From Perognathus longimembris pacificus (taxonomy: Eukaryota; Chordata; Mammalia; Rodentia; Heteromyidae): a DNA stretch of 64,000 nt. The stretch covers positions 77,104,267 to 77,168,266 of the forward strand of contig NC_063161.1 of the NCBI RefSeq assembly GCF_023159225.1, written 5' to 3'. Below the pieces are notes generated by a model. It was not told where the DNA came from and did no database searches. It worked only from the letters and a program-made list of their open reading frames with translations. Below, piece by piece: positions 25,059 through 37,560 of this stretch. The position numbers were made by a program, and so were the translations under genes. Every line of letters starts with the position of its first letter. The first letter of the stretch is position 1.

Positions 25059-26124
25059 AACCTCCTGATAAAGCATTCAGCATCACTATGTGATAAAGAT
25101 CTCCCCAAACTAGAATAACTGAGACTACTATAAGAAATTTTCCTCAGCAGGAAGCACCAGAATTTTAGGAAATGTCTGACAATAGCTGTTCACTATAGAA
25201 TAGTCAGTACTAAACTTTTCTTTCCAAGAACAGTTAGAGAACAATGACTAAGAATACTCATCAAAGTAACAAAAACACATCTTCACAACAAAAGGAAAAT
25301 CTACTTTTCTCTTGGGTTGGCCCATAATTTATGAGCAACAATTTTCATATCCATTAAGATCAGGTGTGAGGGTGTCCCTTTCAATGGTAATATCCAGTTT
25401 GTGACCCTTAATTAAGTCTACTAGCTATTACTATGATTTTTATTCTAGTAGAAAAATATCTATTTTGCATGAAAATAAACAACTAGGTTTGATAATAAGC
25501 TTTTGTATCTTGGCCCAGAATCTGTTTCTATCCTTAAAATAAAAAAAAAGGTTAAGGAATGAATACTCTATATCACTTACATTTTTCATTGAACCATCTT
25601 TTTCTTTTATGAGTGAGACAATCATTTTATCTCCAATTTTTATAAATTTCCTATCTGCAATTCTAAAGCACAACAATCTAAAGAAAACTGAATTTATAGC
25701 TTGATTTTTCCTTAGGCAAAATAGTGAAATGAAAAATTCAGACTGAAATTTGATACTAAATAGATACACAGCTTTGAAGGTGTGTTTAGCTCACTGATAG
25801 GTCACAGGCATTGGGGACTGAAGGTTATGTTCTTTCCAAAGAGTTCAAGTCATCAATGTGAAGTTCAAATAAACAAATCAATACAGAGAAAAGAAGCCAT
25901 CCAATGGAACTCTGTATCTGCAGAAGCTATTTAACCTGTATCTTATCTATTTCAAAATTTATCTTGAATATTGTGGGGACCAGCTCAGGCTTACAGATTT
26001 TGCAACAGTTCTTTCAGGATTATAAATTTGGGGAACATAAACCAGCAGAGATGCCAATTTTCCACAATGATACTGTACCATGAATAACTACATTTCCATT
26101 TTTACAAGATTTATTATTATTATT

Positions 26125-26312
26125 ATTGTGATACTAGGGTTTGAACTCAGGGCCTCACTCTCTTTCGGCTTGATGCTTGGCTGGCATTCTAGAACTCCAG
26201 TCCAATATTTTTGCTGATTATTCAGTCCAGGCTGGTTTCTAATCTTGATCCTCCAGATACCAGACTCACAAGTAGCTAGGATTTGAAGCATAAGCCTGTG
26301 GTGCTTAGTTTC
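26125..26312 (-). repeat. B1-dID type SINE, diverged
   Basis: Reverse orientation: GGGTTTGAACTCAGGGCCTC (dID B box side), then CAGTCCAGGCTGGTTTCTAA and CAAGTAGCTAGGATTTGAAG (B1 side). A short (ATT)n tract lies in its tail near 26110-26125. Confidence 0.6.
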
Positions 26313-26629
26313 AATATTATCTTATTATATATAAAGCAACCCAAAGCTCAAATGTTTCAGTTGACTATTCCTTAGTCTTTCTGTGGGGGGCTTAGGTTTA
26401 CATTAGCCATGTTTGGGACAGTATTCATTCTTCATCTCTTTCTGCTTTTCCTATCAAAGTGGGGGAAGAGGTGAACTCCTTATTTAGTGAAGCATGGACA
26501 TGTGCCTGGAGTCAGTCTGTGAAATCTAGCATTGTTAGAATTAAATGCTCACAAGTCAGTAAGAATGGAACATACTTTGGAAAGAGGGCATTATTTTAAA
26601 TAAAAAAATCTATTATTCTATCTGAAGGA

Positions 26630-26990
26630 TTGACCCCCACACTATTGTCCCAGGGGCATACAGACACCAGGCAAAGCCTCAGGTATGTGTGAACCTGCTG
26701 TATATCAAATACAGGCAGGACAATTCACCTAGGCCCAGCTGTGAACAGTCCATTGCGTGCCCAAGGAAAGGCCACCTACTTCTTAGACCTAATGGAGCTT
26801 TCAATAACCTCTGCCTCCTTTCTCAGACCCCTTTATAAGCCTGGTCACAAATTTATCGCCTCCCACAACCTCCAAACCTGTGGGAAGGTCTGTGTCCCTT
26901 GCTGTTCCTCAATAAGCAGTGCTCGCCTATTGAGGATCTAATCCCGCTGATTCCATTTCCATTTTCCTCCATTTTCCTAACACTATCTCT
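26630..26990 (+). mobile_element. Possible LTR (unclassified)
   Basis: A compact block has promoter-like spacing: ACCCCTTTATAAGCCTGGTC (TATA-like) and, about 80 nt later, TCCTCAATAAGCAGTGCTCG (weak polyadenylation-like). That is the layout of a short rodent LTR. I see no convincing TG...CA ends or target-site duplication, so this is tentative. Confidence 0.3.
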
Positions 26991-27049
26991 GATGATGTAA
27001 TTCTTTTAATGCCAGATTCTTGATGGGCATAAAAAATACAGACCATTAT

Positions 27050-27152
27050 ACTGGAGAAGTGGCTCAAGTGGTACAATACCAGCTGTGAACAAGAAAACCA
27101 AGCAAAAGAGCAAGATCTTGAATTCAAGCCCCAGTGTTGACACCAAAAACTA
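27050..27152 (+). repeat. ID/Geo-like SINE monomer
   Basis: GAGAAGTGGCTCAAGTGGTA near the A box and CTTGAATTCAAGCCCCAGTG as the B box flank a diverged loop, followed by an A-rich end. A lone right-monomer-like unit. Confidence 0.55.
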
Positions 27153-28718
27153 GAGATCATTGTATCAATGAATAAATTATGAAGGCAAATGTAACTTTTT
27201 ACACATTTAAAAACATCCAGAACATAATATAGTGGTGAAAAGGACTAAACTGTAAGTGTTATGAGTGAACTAGAAATATAAATACAACTCGTTTCATTTG
27301 GAAGTACTTGCAACAATAAATCATGCTTGATTTGTTTGTTCTTTACTTAGATTCCACAACCACCCCAAGACAAAAGACCCAAGAGTGATTAATTTTCCAA
27401 ATCCAAGTCCTCTCCAATAAGAACTTTAAACTGCCTGATGCTAATTCTTCCTTCCAGTTCTCCAGAAACAATCACACCCCCTATGATTTCAGGGAGTTGA
27501 AAAGGCAGTTTCAGCAAAGCCAAAACAAGCAATAAAAAACAACAACAAGTAATCTACAACTTTATGGGAAATATGCAGACAGGAGGCCATATTTCATTAA
27601 TGTCAAATACATATATCAAGTTCATATTAGATAATCCTTACATGTCCACTTTGGTTTCTTCAACCTGGAGTAATAGAATGATAATACTTTACCCACTCCT
27701 AATTTCTCAAGTTTATTTACTTTATAAATAAAATAAATACAATAAACACTGACAATAACACAATGTATCTGTCCTTTTGACTAAAGACTAAAGTCTTAAA
27801 TTTACAAAAAAAAAAAAAAAGAAGGATTGACTGGGCTACCTCAGCATACATTTCTGCCACATTCTTAAGTAGCAAAAAAGAAAAAAAAACTTTCCTCTTC
27901 TGCAGGATGTAAGGTTTATCAGCCATTAAACTCAGACTTGTAGCTTTTCACTAGCTGTGAACCAGAACCAGCCTTCCTGTCCAATTTTGTGAAAATGCAT
28001 AGTAGTAAGACTGTGCACAATGATGTTTACAAGACTGAAAGAGTTTTTCATCTAGAGTCATGGGAAAGAATATTCAGACACACATCAACAAATTATGCTT
28101 TCTGGAAAGCTGCACCTTCTATGGTTCGCTTGCACATCAGTAATTTCTGCTGAATGTGCTGTCATGAAGAAGAGATTTCCAAGATTTTTTTCCTAACTAG
28201 AACTGGTAGCCAGTATATTAAATACTGATAAAAAATATACGATTGTGTTCAATTAATAAATAAATTAAATTTTTAAAAATAAACAAGAAAGAACTGAAAG
28301 AACCAGATTGAGAATCATGAAAACAGCATTTTTACAACAATAAAAACTATATTAAAAAGGGTTTAAAAGAAATTAAAACAGAACTATGAGAAGTACAATT
28401 TGTTATAGTATAGTATCAAATTTCTATATAGATTTTATACCTCAGTGGAGAAAAGTAACTGATTTCAGTGATATTCATTTTGTTTTCATCTGTGATAGTC
28501 ATGGATGCTTTTATTTTCCTTGGGGTGCTGAAAATGAGCAGGGCAAAAAAGCTCTCTGAACATAGTTTTAATTTTTATAATTTTTTATTTGGTTTGTGGG
28601 CTGTTGGAATTGTAATTTTTAACTGCCTTCTTAAAAATGGAGACTTAACATGTCTGGTCTCAACTGAACAAGTTAAATATATCAGTTCTTGGGTCAACTG
28701 GCTTATACACTAAGACAT

Positions 28719-28744
28719 ACACACACACACACACACACACACAC
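28719..28744 (+). repeat. (AC)n microsatellite
   Basis: Thirteen uninterrupted AC dinucleotides. Confidence 0.95.
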
Positions 28745-29870
28745 TTACATATCTCCAACTTCTTAACTTCATCCAACTGATTATGCTTAATACCCAAGAT
28801 TCATACTACTGTAGTACAGATTTGTTTCACAGCAATAAATCTTCAGTTCTTTATGACTCCATTTAACAAAAGGCTTACTACAAGGAGTAGTTTATTATTT
28901 GGGTATTTGCAGATAATATATTTGACGATTTTGAAACCTTTCTCATTCCATACACAGAAGTGTTTTACTGTCAAGTACATATTTAGATTAGATTATTGAA
29001 TTGTAACATTGATTTGGTTTTTTTAAAAATACAATTTACTGAAAATGTAAAAAAAAATAGATTAAGGTCTTTTACTTTCCTCACCCATGTTTGAAGTTTT
29101 CAGCAGAAAGTTTTGCATATCATGTGACACATTTATCCCTAAGCAGTTTGAGGTTTTTGATGCAATTTAAACTAGTGCATAAAATTATGCCTAATCTACA
29201 TATATCATCTAGAGTTGTCTGTCAGTATATCTGCAAGCATTTGGTTTAAAGGCCACCTGCAAATATAAAAATATTCAGGTGCTGAAATCTTTCATGAAAT
29301 GGCATATAGTACCTGAATGTACATACATCATTCTATATACTGTAAATCATCACTAGATTAATTATATCAAATGTAATGTAAATTCAAAGTAAATAGCTGT
29401 TATATTGTACTTTACAGGGAAAGACAAAGCCTATATGTTCAGTCCAAAAACAAATATATTTTTACTCTGGAAACTCATGGACATGGGAGTATCATCATCT
29501 ATCATCTGTCCAAATTATTCTTGCTATTATACAGAAGTATGTAAAAGTATCTAGATATTTTATAGAAATAAAGAAATTATATATGTTATACATAAAAACA
29601 ATATTTATATATTTATCTACTTGGTCATAATGCTAAAGTTGTTCTTAGTAGCTTTTCTTAAATATACCATATTTTCTACATAGAAGATCATGTCACTTGA
29701 AAATAAAGACCATTTTAATTCTTTTTTTTATAATGAAGATGACTTGTTTTTCTTGTCTTATTACACTAGCTAGTAACTTCAGGTTTTGTTTTGTGGCTTT
29801 GTAATTTTCATTCAATTTGAGGACATTTTAGCACTATTTCTTTAAATATGTTTCCTCTCCCTGCTTCCTT

Positions 29871-29972
29871 TAGAGATTCCAAATTATACATTTAGGTCAC
29901 CTGAAACTTTCTTGTATTCATTAGAGATTCCAAATTATACATTTAGGTCACCTGAAATTTTCTTGTAATTCA
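29871..29972 (+). repeat. 51-bp tandem duplication
   Basis: TAGAGATTCCAAATTATACA followed by TTTAGGTCACCTGAAA occurs at 29871 and again at 29922. The two 51-bp units differ only by one substitution and one added base near their ends. Confidence 0.92.
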
Positions 29973-29994
29973 TTAGTGCTCGTCATTGGGATTC

Positions 29995-30201
29995 TTTTTT
30001 TTTTTTTGGCCAGTCCTAGGCCGTGAACTCAGGGCCTGAGCACTGTCCCTGGCTTCTTTTTTGCTCAAGGCTAGCACTCTGCCACTTGAGCCACAGCGCC
30101 ACTTCTGGCCGTTTTATGTATATGTGGTGCTGAGGAATCTAACCCAGGGCCTCATGTATACGAGGCAAGCACTCTTGCCAGTAGGCCATATTCCCAGCCC
30201 C
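29995..30201 (-). repeat. IDL-Geo SINE
   Basis: Reverse copy: T tail, GGCCAGTCCTAGGCCGTGAA, GCCACTTCTGGCCGTTTTAT, then the ID-like half ending GCCATATTCCCAGCCC. Flanked by CATTGGGATTC (29984-29994) and CATTGGGTTTC (30202-30212), a one-mismatch target-site duplication. Confidence 0.92.
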
Positions 30202-32194
30202 CATTGGGTTTCTTTTTATGGTATTTCCTTTAGGATCACATTATTGCTTTATCTTTATTAGTATTTTCTTCTGTAATATCTAATCTCCTGGTAGTACTCA
30301 CCTAGTATTTTTTGTCAAATGTTATAGATTTCCATTAAGAAATTGACTCCTACACTTCTAGTATCTTTTGTGTCACCCTTAACTTGGAATAAATGGAATA
30401 TAGTCATAGTAATTTGACTCCCTTTCTCTGCTACTTCTAACATTTGGGTCTGGCTCTAGTTTGGTTTTAATCTATTGATTCTCCTCCCCATTGCAGACTA
30501 TAATTTCCTGCCTCTTTACAGGTCTGATCACGATTAGATTCTGGACATAGTGAATTTTACCTTTTTGAATGCTATTTTGCAATCCTGTAATATTTTTTGA
30601 GTTTTGTTCTGTGATACTGTAAAGACATTAGGAAGTACTTTGAGTCCTGCGTTTTCAGACTTGTCAGTTATATATCTCACTTAAGTAATTCCTACCAGAG
30701 ACTCAAGATGATTGTATCTACTCAACAACCTTAGAAACTATAAGTTTTAGTCTGTCTAGAGAGGACAAGAATCTGTTTATCCCCATCAGGGAGGTACTAT
30801 CTCTAGTCTTCTTGGGTAATTCTTTCCCTGGCATCATATAATTGCCTCATACAAGTATGGTGGTGAATACTGTGGTTATATTTAGAGAAGACTCTTTGGA
30901 TTTCGCCTCCTCCTTATATGCTTTCCTGGGAAAATCTAGCTGTTTTGAACAATTCAAATTCTCAACTCACATCCACTCAGTAAGTCCTTTACTTTCTACC
31001 TGGGTTCTGATTTTCTGTGCCACAGTTTAGAAATTCTTTCCAGGTAGTAACTGGGACATTTATACAGTTCACTTTGCTTAAATTCCCATCTCTCAAGATT
31101 CACAATCATTGTTTATGCCAAGTGTCATAAAAACAATCTTTCCAATATTTTATAGGTTTTTTTTCACGTGAAAGTGTAAATCTGACCCCTACTACCCTAT
31201 CTTAGCTGAGGCTGGCATCTTTTTAGTGGGGACCAAAGTGAGAGAAGATTCAGCCACAGGATTGCTTTGCAGTTCTGGAAGAATCCCTTCCATTTGAACC
31301 ACATATTCTGGCATACCTGATGTTGCCAGAGACATCTGTTGTGGATGAGAACTCTGTGGGGTCCCTCAAGTAGCCCCAAAGATAAACTCTAGATAAAATT
31401 CTAGAACAAGATCTGCCTTCAGCAGTAGGAAACTAGAAATACTGAAAAGAAACTCCTCCTTGCTTGGAGGATTAGGAAAGTATCACAGATATATATATAT
31501 CTTACAAGGAACTCAGTATCAGAGCCACATAATCCTTCAAGTTAAGGCCACTTTCTCAACTACTCTTACACTTCACCAACCAATGGAATGGCCCAGCACT
31601 TAGATGTGTCTTTATTTATGGGTCAACACAATTGTGACCACAGCGATGCCACACTACAATCTTACTTATGTGTGACCAAAGGAGCTACAATGAAGATAGC
31701 TTGTCCTTCACTTTGAACAGAGAGAATTCTGAAGAAGGATGGTTTGAGACTAAATAGAAAGAGACACTTGGGCAGTGGTAAATGCACTGGCTGATGGGAA
31801 AGAGGCCTGAGAAAAACATGATTGGAAATTCAGAAGTCACTTGTTGAAAGATCAATGGAGGAAAAAGATAAGACATTTTAATATCACTAGAGAGCTTCTA
31901 TTCTGGATAAAGTACTCAGTAATCACCTGAATGGGATGACTCAACTGTAGAAATCACCTACACTCTGTCATAATTAAGTAGGGCAGAAGCAAATGGGCCA
32001 TGTTTGGTTGGGGCTATAAGTGGGTCCAGTACCACTGACTCTTCATATAAGTTGGTCTGGGTTTTACCACTCTATGATACCAAACTTGCCATCACCCCAG
32101 ACAAAACACAAGCCTTGTTATGATTCCCTCTTTAAGCAGGTCACTTGTGTGAGACTATCTAACCCTTCCACCATAGAGACACACAGTTATTTAT

Positions 32195-32270
32195 CTTATC
32201 AAATTCATTATCTCTCCTGGATCTGCCTTCCTTATCAAACTCATCATCTGTTCTGGGATCTGCCTTCCTT
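32195..32270 (+). repeat. 36-bp tandem duplication
   Basis: CTTATCAAATTCATTATCTC at 32195 recurs as CTTATCAAACTCATCATCTG at 32231, each followed by GGATCTGCCTTC. This repeat lengthens a chance open frame across 32020-32496. Confidence 0.8.
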
Positions 32271-33540
32271 ACTGACTCAGTCAGCACTTCCACTTAGGGA
32301 CTCAGACTTGTGTATAAATTTGGCAGCCTGCACAGCACTGCCTCAAATCAGTCTCATCTCATTCCTCACAGGTGGTGTGAAAGAGGTACTAACTAGAGAT
32401 CAGGTCAACTGTCTATTATATCATACCCATAGGACAATGTTACTGAGAACAGCACTGAGCAATGATGGCCACTGTTCTCCATGGCATATGTGTTGAACTG
32501 TGGCCATAACTGAGGGATCAAGATCCCTTTATTGACACTGGCTCTATTTATATGTGTTTCCTAGTCTGAGGTTGTTTTGGATCACAAGTCTTGGTCCTTA
32601 GAGGAGATATTTTTATAGGTGATGAAAGAAGGGCTCAGAGTACTGCATCTATAATTTACCTTGGTCATATTGTCCACAGCAAGGAAGTGGAAGTCCAGGA
32701 AAGGAAGTACTGGACTATAACTGAGCCTGATGATCCCACACAGTGGAGGCAAGGAAGAAACTCACCGAGGTTTCTCTTAGTATCCAAGGCAGCTGCAATT
32801 ACAATCCAGGTCCCCAAAAAGCTGGGCAACAAAATTCAATGGGGAAGTGTTTGATCAACATGCTAGCAAGCAAATGGGACCAGCTGAAGTGCTGGCAGAG
32901 GTGTATCATAATAGGATGGAGATGAAGAAGGAGTATAGGATTAAATACAAATCTGAGAAGTGCTCAAATAAGAAAACCAGTCTGTTCTAACTCCTGAATA
33001 TTGTCCTTACAGAAACTGCAAATGTTTTTAGTTTGATGGTCTGGACGTAATAGTAGCACTGAGGGGTTCAAAGATGGAACCAATGGGATCCCTTTGAGTC
33101 TTCCTTTTACTTGAGCTGCTGCTAGAATTCTTTCATACTAGGTGCTAAGAGCCTTAAGTGGCTTTATGTCTGTGCTGGTGACAGTGATTTGCCTCAACCC
33201 AGGCTTCACATTTCTTGCCTGCTGTCCTGGAGCTTCTCTGGCACCACAGCCAGCATGTTTATGTAAGAGTGCTCAAACTAGCTACAAACAATAGCTATGA
33301 TAGTGGAGCCAATACTTACCAACTGAACACAGGAGCTGATAAGATTTTTCCACTGCTGTCCTTCAGGTTGGACAAAGCATGAAGGTTCTATAGAGGTACT
33401 AATTAGTACTGAGTTCCAGCTACTTTTTCAGAGGATCTCAGGTTTTTCAGATACTTGTCTGAGGCAAATCCTTCCTTGTTTTCTGTCTTCAAATGTACAA
33501 TAATTGCTTTAGCATGGAGACGTCACAAGATTTTTACAAT

Positions 33541-33760
33541 AGACTGTCCCCATTATTTGCCTGAGATTGATCTTCCTATTTATGCTTCCTCTGTATCTGG
33601 GGTTTCAAGCACATGCCTAGCTTTTTAGCTGAGATGGGATTCCATGTTTTTTTTTTTCTTTTTTGTGGGGCCTGGGCTGTCCTCAAACCATGATCTTCCG
33701 AATCCTCACCTATTTAGTACGTGGGCTTATCTGGTGGGTGAACCACCATGTCCATATCTA
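33541..33760 (-). repeat. Diverged B1-like SINE pieces
   Basis: GAGATTGATCTTCCTATTTA and GGGTTTCAAGCACATGCCTA, then a T-rich tract and CTGTCCTCAAACCATGATCT with GGTGAACCACCATGTCCATA, look like two reverse B1-type pieces, one inserted beside or into the other. Confidence 0.5.
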
Positions 33761-35489
33761 TTCATTCTTATAAAAATTATTCCTGAGTATTTAATAATTT
33801 TTATTGATGTTATAAAACTTTTATTGCCTTTCTATAAAATGTAAAAAATGAACTTCTTCCAGAGCCCTGTCTATTTTTACTGGAATAAAAAAGGAATAAA
33901 TATTCATCGAATTTCTGTTGTTATAGGGTCACAGTGTTGAACTACAAACACAGGTCTCATATGAAATTGTCATAGGAAATTCTCAGCAGTTTAGACTACT
34001 CAACTCTTTCTATTGCTATATCAAGACATATTCTGTTCACAGTAAGAAACTCTTGACAGATATCCCCCTCCCCCACTTTGGATATAACAGATTCTTACCA
34101 AATTAGAAAATAATTTACAGGAAATGGTTACTAGAAAAACTAGGTGCAGCCCCACTTAAGATACTTAGGAAAACTTGGTGTAATTGCTGAACTACTATCC
34201 ATGTGTCTACCATTAGTTATTAGGCCTAAATGCAGCTTTGAGTCTCAATATGAAACAGGATATCTGAATCTTGTTGAAATCCACTGTGCAGTGTTTAACA
34301 CAAGAGGCAAAGAAAACAGTTTCAGTAAAAGCTAGAAATAGTAAAATTATTTGTTTTTTATAGGTTACATTTTCATAACTGATGCCAAGAGAGGAACTGT
34401 GGGGGCCTCCTTTCCAGTAGGAAACAGCTACCATTTTCGTAAATAGCTATGTTTTCCACTCTGAGCCTCAGAAAGGTCTCGGGAAGGTTAGCATGTGACA
34501 AGTGAAAGTGCTTACTGGAAGGAAGGAGAAGAAAGAGTAATCTGCAAAAAAAAAAAAAATCACATGAGGCTTTTTGACAGCTTTTATATCTTGCAAAAAT
34601 GATGACAAAACATGGTAGGTTCTTGATAACCATCTTGGCATCTGACATCTTCAGTGAACAGAGTATAATTCATCACATCTCCTCCATACCATTCTTGCTC
34701 CAGAATAACCCATTTCTTCTCATGGTGTTCTTGGAGAAATAGCAGTGGAGCAGCTGCCTGATTCAAATGGCCTGCATGTAGCAAGCCTTCCCTCAGTCCT
34801 GCCCCAGCATAAGCAGCAGGGCCTGTCAGCTTGTGAGTGATCATGGCAGAGTTCAGATGAACAAGGAAATACTGCCTATTGAAGGGGCAAGTCAAAACAA
34901 AATGGAACATGCCTTCATGTACTCTCTAGGTAGCAACAGCTATAAATAACTGTCTCATCTTAAGTTCTGGTAGTTGCATAGAAAAATGGCACACTGTTCA
35001 TTTGACACTTAAAGCTAATAGACTGTGTTTTAAATACATGTGGCGGAGTGCAGATATCACATAAATATACTTGATAGAGTGCAGATATGTTTGAATTCCA
35101 TACATACCTTAACCATTTTATTTTTTTTAGGAAAAGGAGTTCCAATATGTAGAATACCAAAATCATTTCTTTTTAACCTTGCACCTGCCACAGTAGAGGA
35201 GTTGCCCAGGAAGACTCCTAGGGGAGATGTGTGTCTTTCCTCAATCAAGTGGGTGGAATCGGAGAATGGCTCAGGAAAAGGGCTGGCTTGGAACCTCCAC
35301 AAAAGGCTGTATTTCAGAAAACATCCACAGGGAAACTAAAGATTCCTCTCCAACTATCCACAGCAGGTACCCAACTGTGAAAACCATGGCTAGGGATAAT
35401 CCAAATAGCTACTACTTTTTACAGGGAAGATTGAACTAGGTCCTTTTGAGACCCTATTCTTTCTTCCTGGAGCACACAGGTCATTATGC

Positions 35490-35660
35490 CCTTTAATTTT
35501 TATGAGAACTCAGTGATATTATCTTTTATATTATCCTTTATGCTGGCTTTATTATCCTCACTTTACAAATGAAAAAAGTAAGATCAAAATGGTTAACTTC
35601 TCCAAAGCCACCGAGATAGTAACAGAGTACAAGTATTTGCCCTTAAGTCATCATCTGCCA
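35490..35660 (-). repeat. MIR SINE fragment
   Basis: TTATTATCCTCACTTTACAA, ATGAAAAAAGTAAGATCAAA and CCACCGAGATAGTAACAGAG correspond to the reverse complement of the MIR 3' half. Confidence 0.65.
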
Positions 35661-36145
35661 AAGCCTGTGGCTCACACAGGGTTCTTGTTTCTGAGTTTGT
35701 CATTAAGTCTCACAGTCCTCACAAAGAAACGAGGCAAGCCTGAGAAGCTCTAACTTGCTGGAAAAGGAAACTGAGGCCAAAGGGCAGGGCCGAGTGGAGC
35801 TGTACCTCAAACTTGACAGCATTTCCATCTCTGTCCCAGGCTCAGCCCCTGTGTTCTGCCTCATAAAATGCTCCTCACAAGGTGCTCTCTCATTATATTT
35901 ACTATATCCCCATGGCCTAGCACATGGTAAGCTTCCAACAAGGAGGCTCTGTGTATACCCACAATCAAAGATATGCACCCTTTCTTATTCTAACCCCTAA
36001 GAGAATTCAGCTAGTTAAGTTTGATGATGGACATCTCAGCTGGAAGCTACTAATCTCAGCAGCTATATTTAAACATTTATGCCTTTGAGATAGGAACAAT
36101 ACTGTGGGCAGGGCTGTTGTCACAGAAAAGCAAACTTATCATGTT

Positions 36146-36187
36146 AAAATGTTATGTGAATTCCTCTGTAATTACACCTTTTTTTGT
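36146..36187 (+). repeat. 41-bp direct repeat, copy 1 (left of SDK1 exon 2)
   Basis: AAAATGTTATGTGAATTCCT followed by CTGTAATTACACCTTTTTTT. The same sequence with one substitution and a one-base-shorter T run recurs at 37561-37601. Exon 2 lies between the copies. Confidence 0.93.
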
Positions 36188-36429
36188 CTGGTGGTTTCAC
36201 TAACCGGCTTACTTTCACAATTATAATGATAGACTTCTAGGTGAAAATACAACCTGTATCAGAATAGTTAATCACATTCTAATTACATGTTTGAGTCTAG
36301 TCCTTTCATACTAAGTGGATTAGAAATTCTATCCAATATGATCCACTCCTCCAGCTATTTTGGCCAATAGGGCATATCTCCTAAACACATAACCCTGAGA
36401 TGGAATCTTATTTGCAAGTGATCAATTAC

Positions 36430-36589
36430 TTATATTCGCTGCTGTAGGTGGTGAGCTCAGTGCCATCATGAATCCACTTGAATTCCAAAGGCCAGCTCCC
36501 CTCTGCGAGGCAGGTGAGAACAAGGCGGTTCCCTTCCAGGTGAATCTGTGGTAGAGCTGGCTCCGTTTTAAAATATGGTGCAACATCAT
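36430..36589 (-). CDS. SDK1: SDK1 exon 2 (N-terminal half of Ig domain 1)
   Basis: This 160-nt exon encodes the mature N-terminus and first half of Ig1 of Sidekick-1. Read on the minus strand, a pyrimidine-rich acceptor (TTTTTCCTGTCTCAG) precedes ATGATGTTGCACC and the exon ends at TATAA before donor GTAATT. It enters in phase 1 (two nt complete an Asp codon), contains 52 full codons and leaves in phase 2. Visible motifs are [31 protein letters not shown] and FKW. The LTC cysteine (codon 26) and FKW tryptophan (codon 38) are the canonical Ig B-strand Cys and C-strand Trp. Its partner Cys is in exon 3. Ig1-Ig4 of sidekicks form the horseshoe that mediates homophilic binding. Relative to human SDK1 as I recall it, small changes follow the Trp (IHDGTE). 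An open frame continuing upstream to a Met at 36647 is intron read-through, not a real start. Confidence 0.93.
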
Positions 36590-37506
36590 CTGAGACAGGA
36601 AAAAGAGAGAAATAAAAATGAATGAACATGAAAAAAACACATCTCATTAATAAATGGATTATTTAAGTAGATCTAATTTTAAGAAGTAGAAATGATTTAG
36701 TCCAGTTCAGAAGCAAAGAGCCCAGTATGAATGTGCAGCAGCCCAGCTAATATTTTACAAGCCCAAAAATACAATACAACTACCATGTGACCATTAGGGT
36801 CACACGAAAGCCAGCATGTGACAGGTTCATCCAAGGAGGATGAATACTAGCCCATCAGAGGTACATATTGGGAGATCCCTGTTCACATAAGACTTTGGTT
36901 TTAACTAGGCGATCACTTCTCAAAGTAACAGTGAATGGTGGCCAAGGTAATAAGGCTGTAAAAGAGAAAATTCTTCATATAACCTTCAATTGGTTTCTCA
37001 AAAGACATCTGCATGAGGAAAAGTAACCCAAAGCACAGAGCAGGACTCACAACCTAGCTATCATTTCACACACTTTCAAAGGGAGGAAAGACAGGAAGCC
37101 TGAGATGTTCACATGTTGGAACATGACATAGAACCCCACTACTTCACACACAGTGACATGGTTGAAAACAGCCGTGAGTGACAACAGCCACACAAACAGG
37201 AAAAGAGGTTGCCATCCATGCTTCCACTCAAAAGTTTATAAAGTTCAAAACTAGGCCAGCTACTCTGGTGTCAGAGGTCAGGATTAGGTGTACCTGAGGA
37301 GAACTGGTAGAGAGTTGGGGGACTAATTGGGGTGTGGATGCTATGCTACAAAGAGCAGGTCAAGATTGCTTGGTACGCTACCAAGCATAACATTCTACTT
37401 AATTTATGCTTTTTGTATATGTATTTTTATGTTTAAAAGGGATGTGGGGCACTTGGCTTTTAGCTCTGGCTCCATCATTAGCTTCAGAACAGTAACCAAG
37501 GCGCGC

Positions 37507-37545
37507 ATATATATATATATATATGCATATATATGTATATATATT
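37507..37545 (+). repeat. (AT)n microsatellite
   Basis: Alternating AT with single GC and GT interruptions. Self-complementary, so it could extrude a cruciform. Confidence 0.9.
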
Positions 37546-37560
37546 TGTTTCCTCATCAGT

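Larger units (their letters stand above)
29770..30790. mobile_element. Ancient LINE-like block, split by a SINE
   Basis: Motifs such as TTGATTCTCCTCCCCATTGC, ACATAGTGAATTTTACCTTT and TTTTTTGAGTTTTGTTCTGT are familiar from an old L1-derived repeat common in mammalian introns. An IDL-Geo SINE sits inside it. I cannot assign subfamily or orientation. Confidence 0.4.
19921..36429 (-). other. SDK1: SDK1 intron 2 (complete)
   Basis: A complete 16.5-kb intron between exons 2 and 3, with donor GTAATT and acceptor CTTGCAG (minus strand). Named repeats are listed separately. The stretches 20455-21055, 22645-24805, 25060-26120, 27155-28710, 28750-29765, 30800-32190, 32290-33535, 33765-35485 and 35665-36140 show no gene or repeat I can assign. 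The part from about 31560 to 33450 has the texture of old transposon-derived sequence, but I cannot place it in a family. Confidence 0.85.

Noticed and set aside
32020..32496. 158-codon open frame on the plus strand
   Set aside because: No recognisable domain, no splice context, contains a tandem duplication, and is opposite to SDK1. Treated as chance.
36590..36647. Upstream Met extending the exon 2 frame
   Set aside because: The sequence upstream of 36589 is the polypyrimidine tract and AG acceptor of intron 1, so the Met is intronic.
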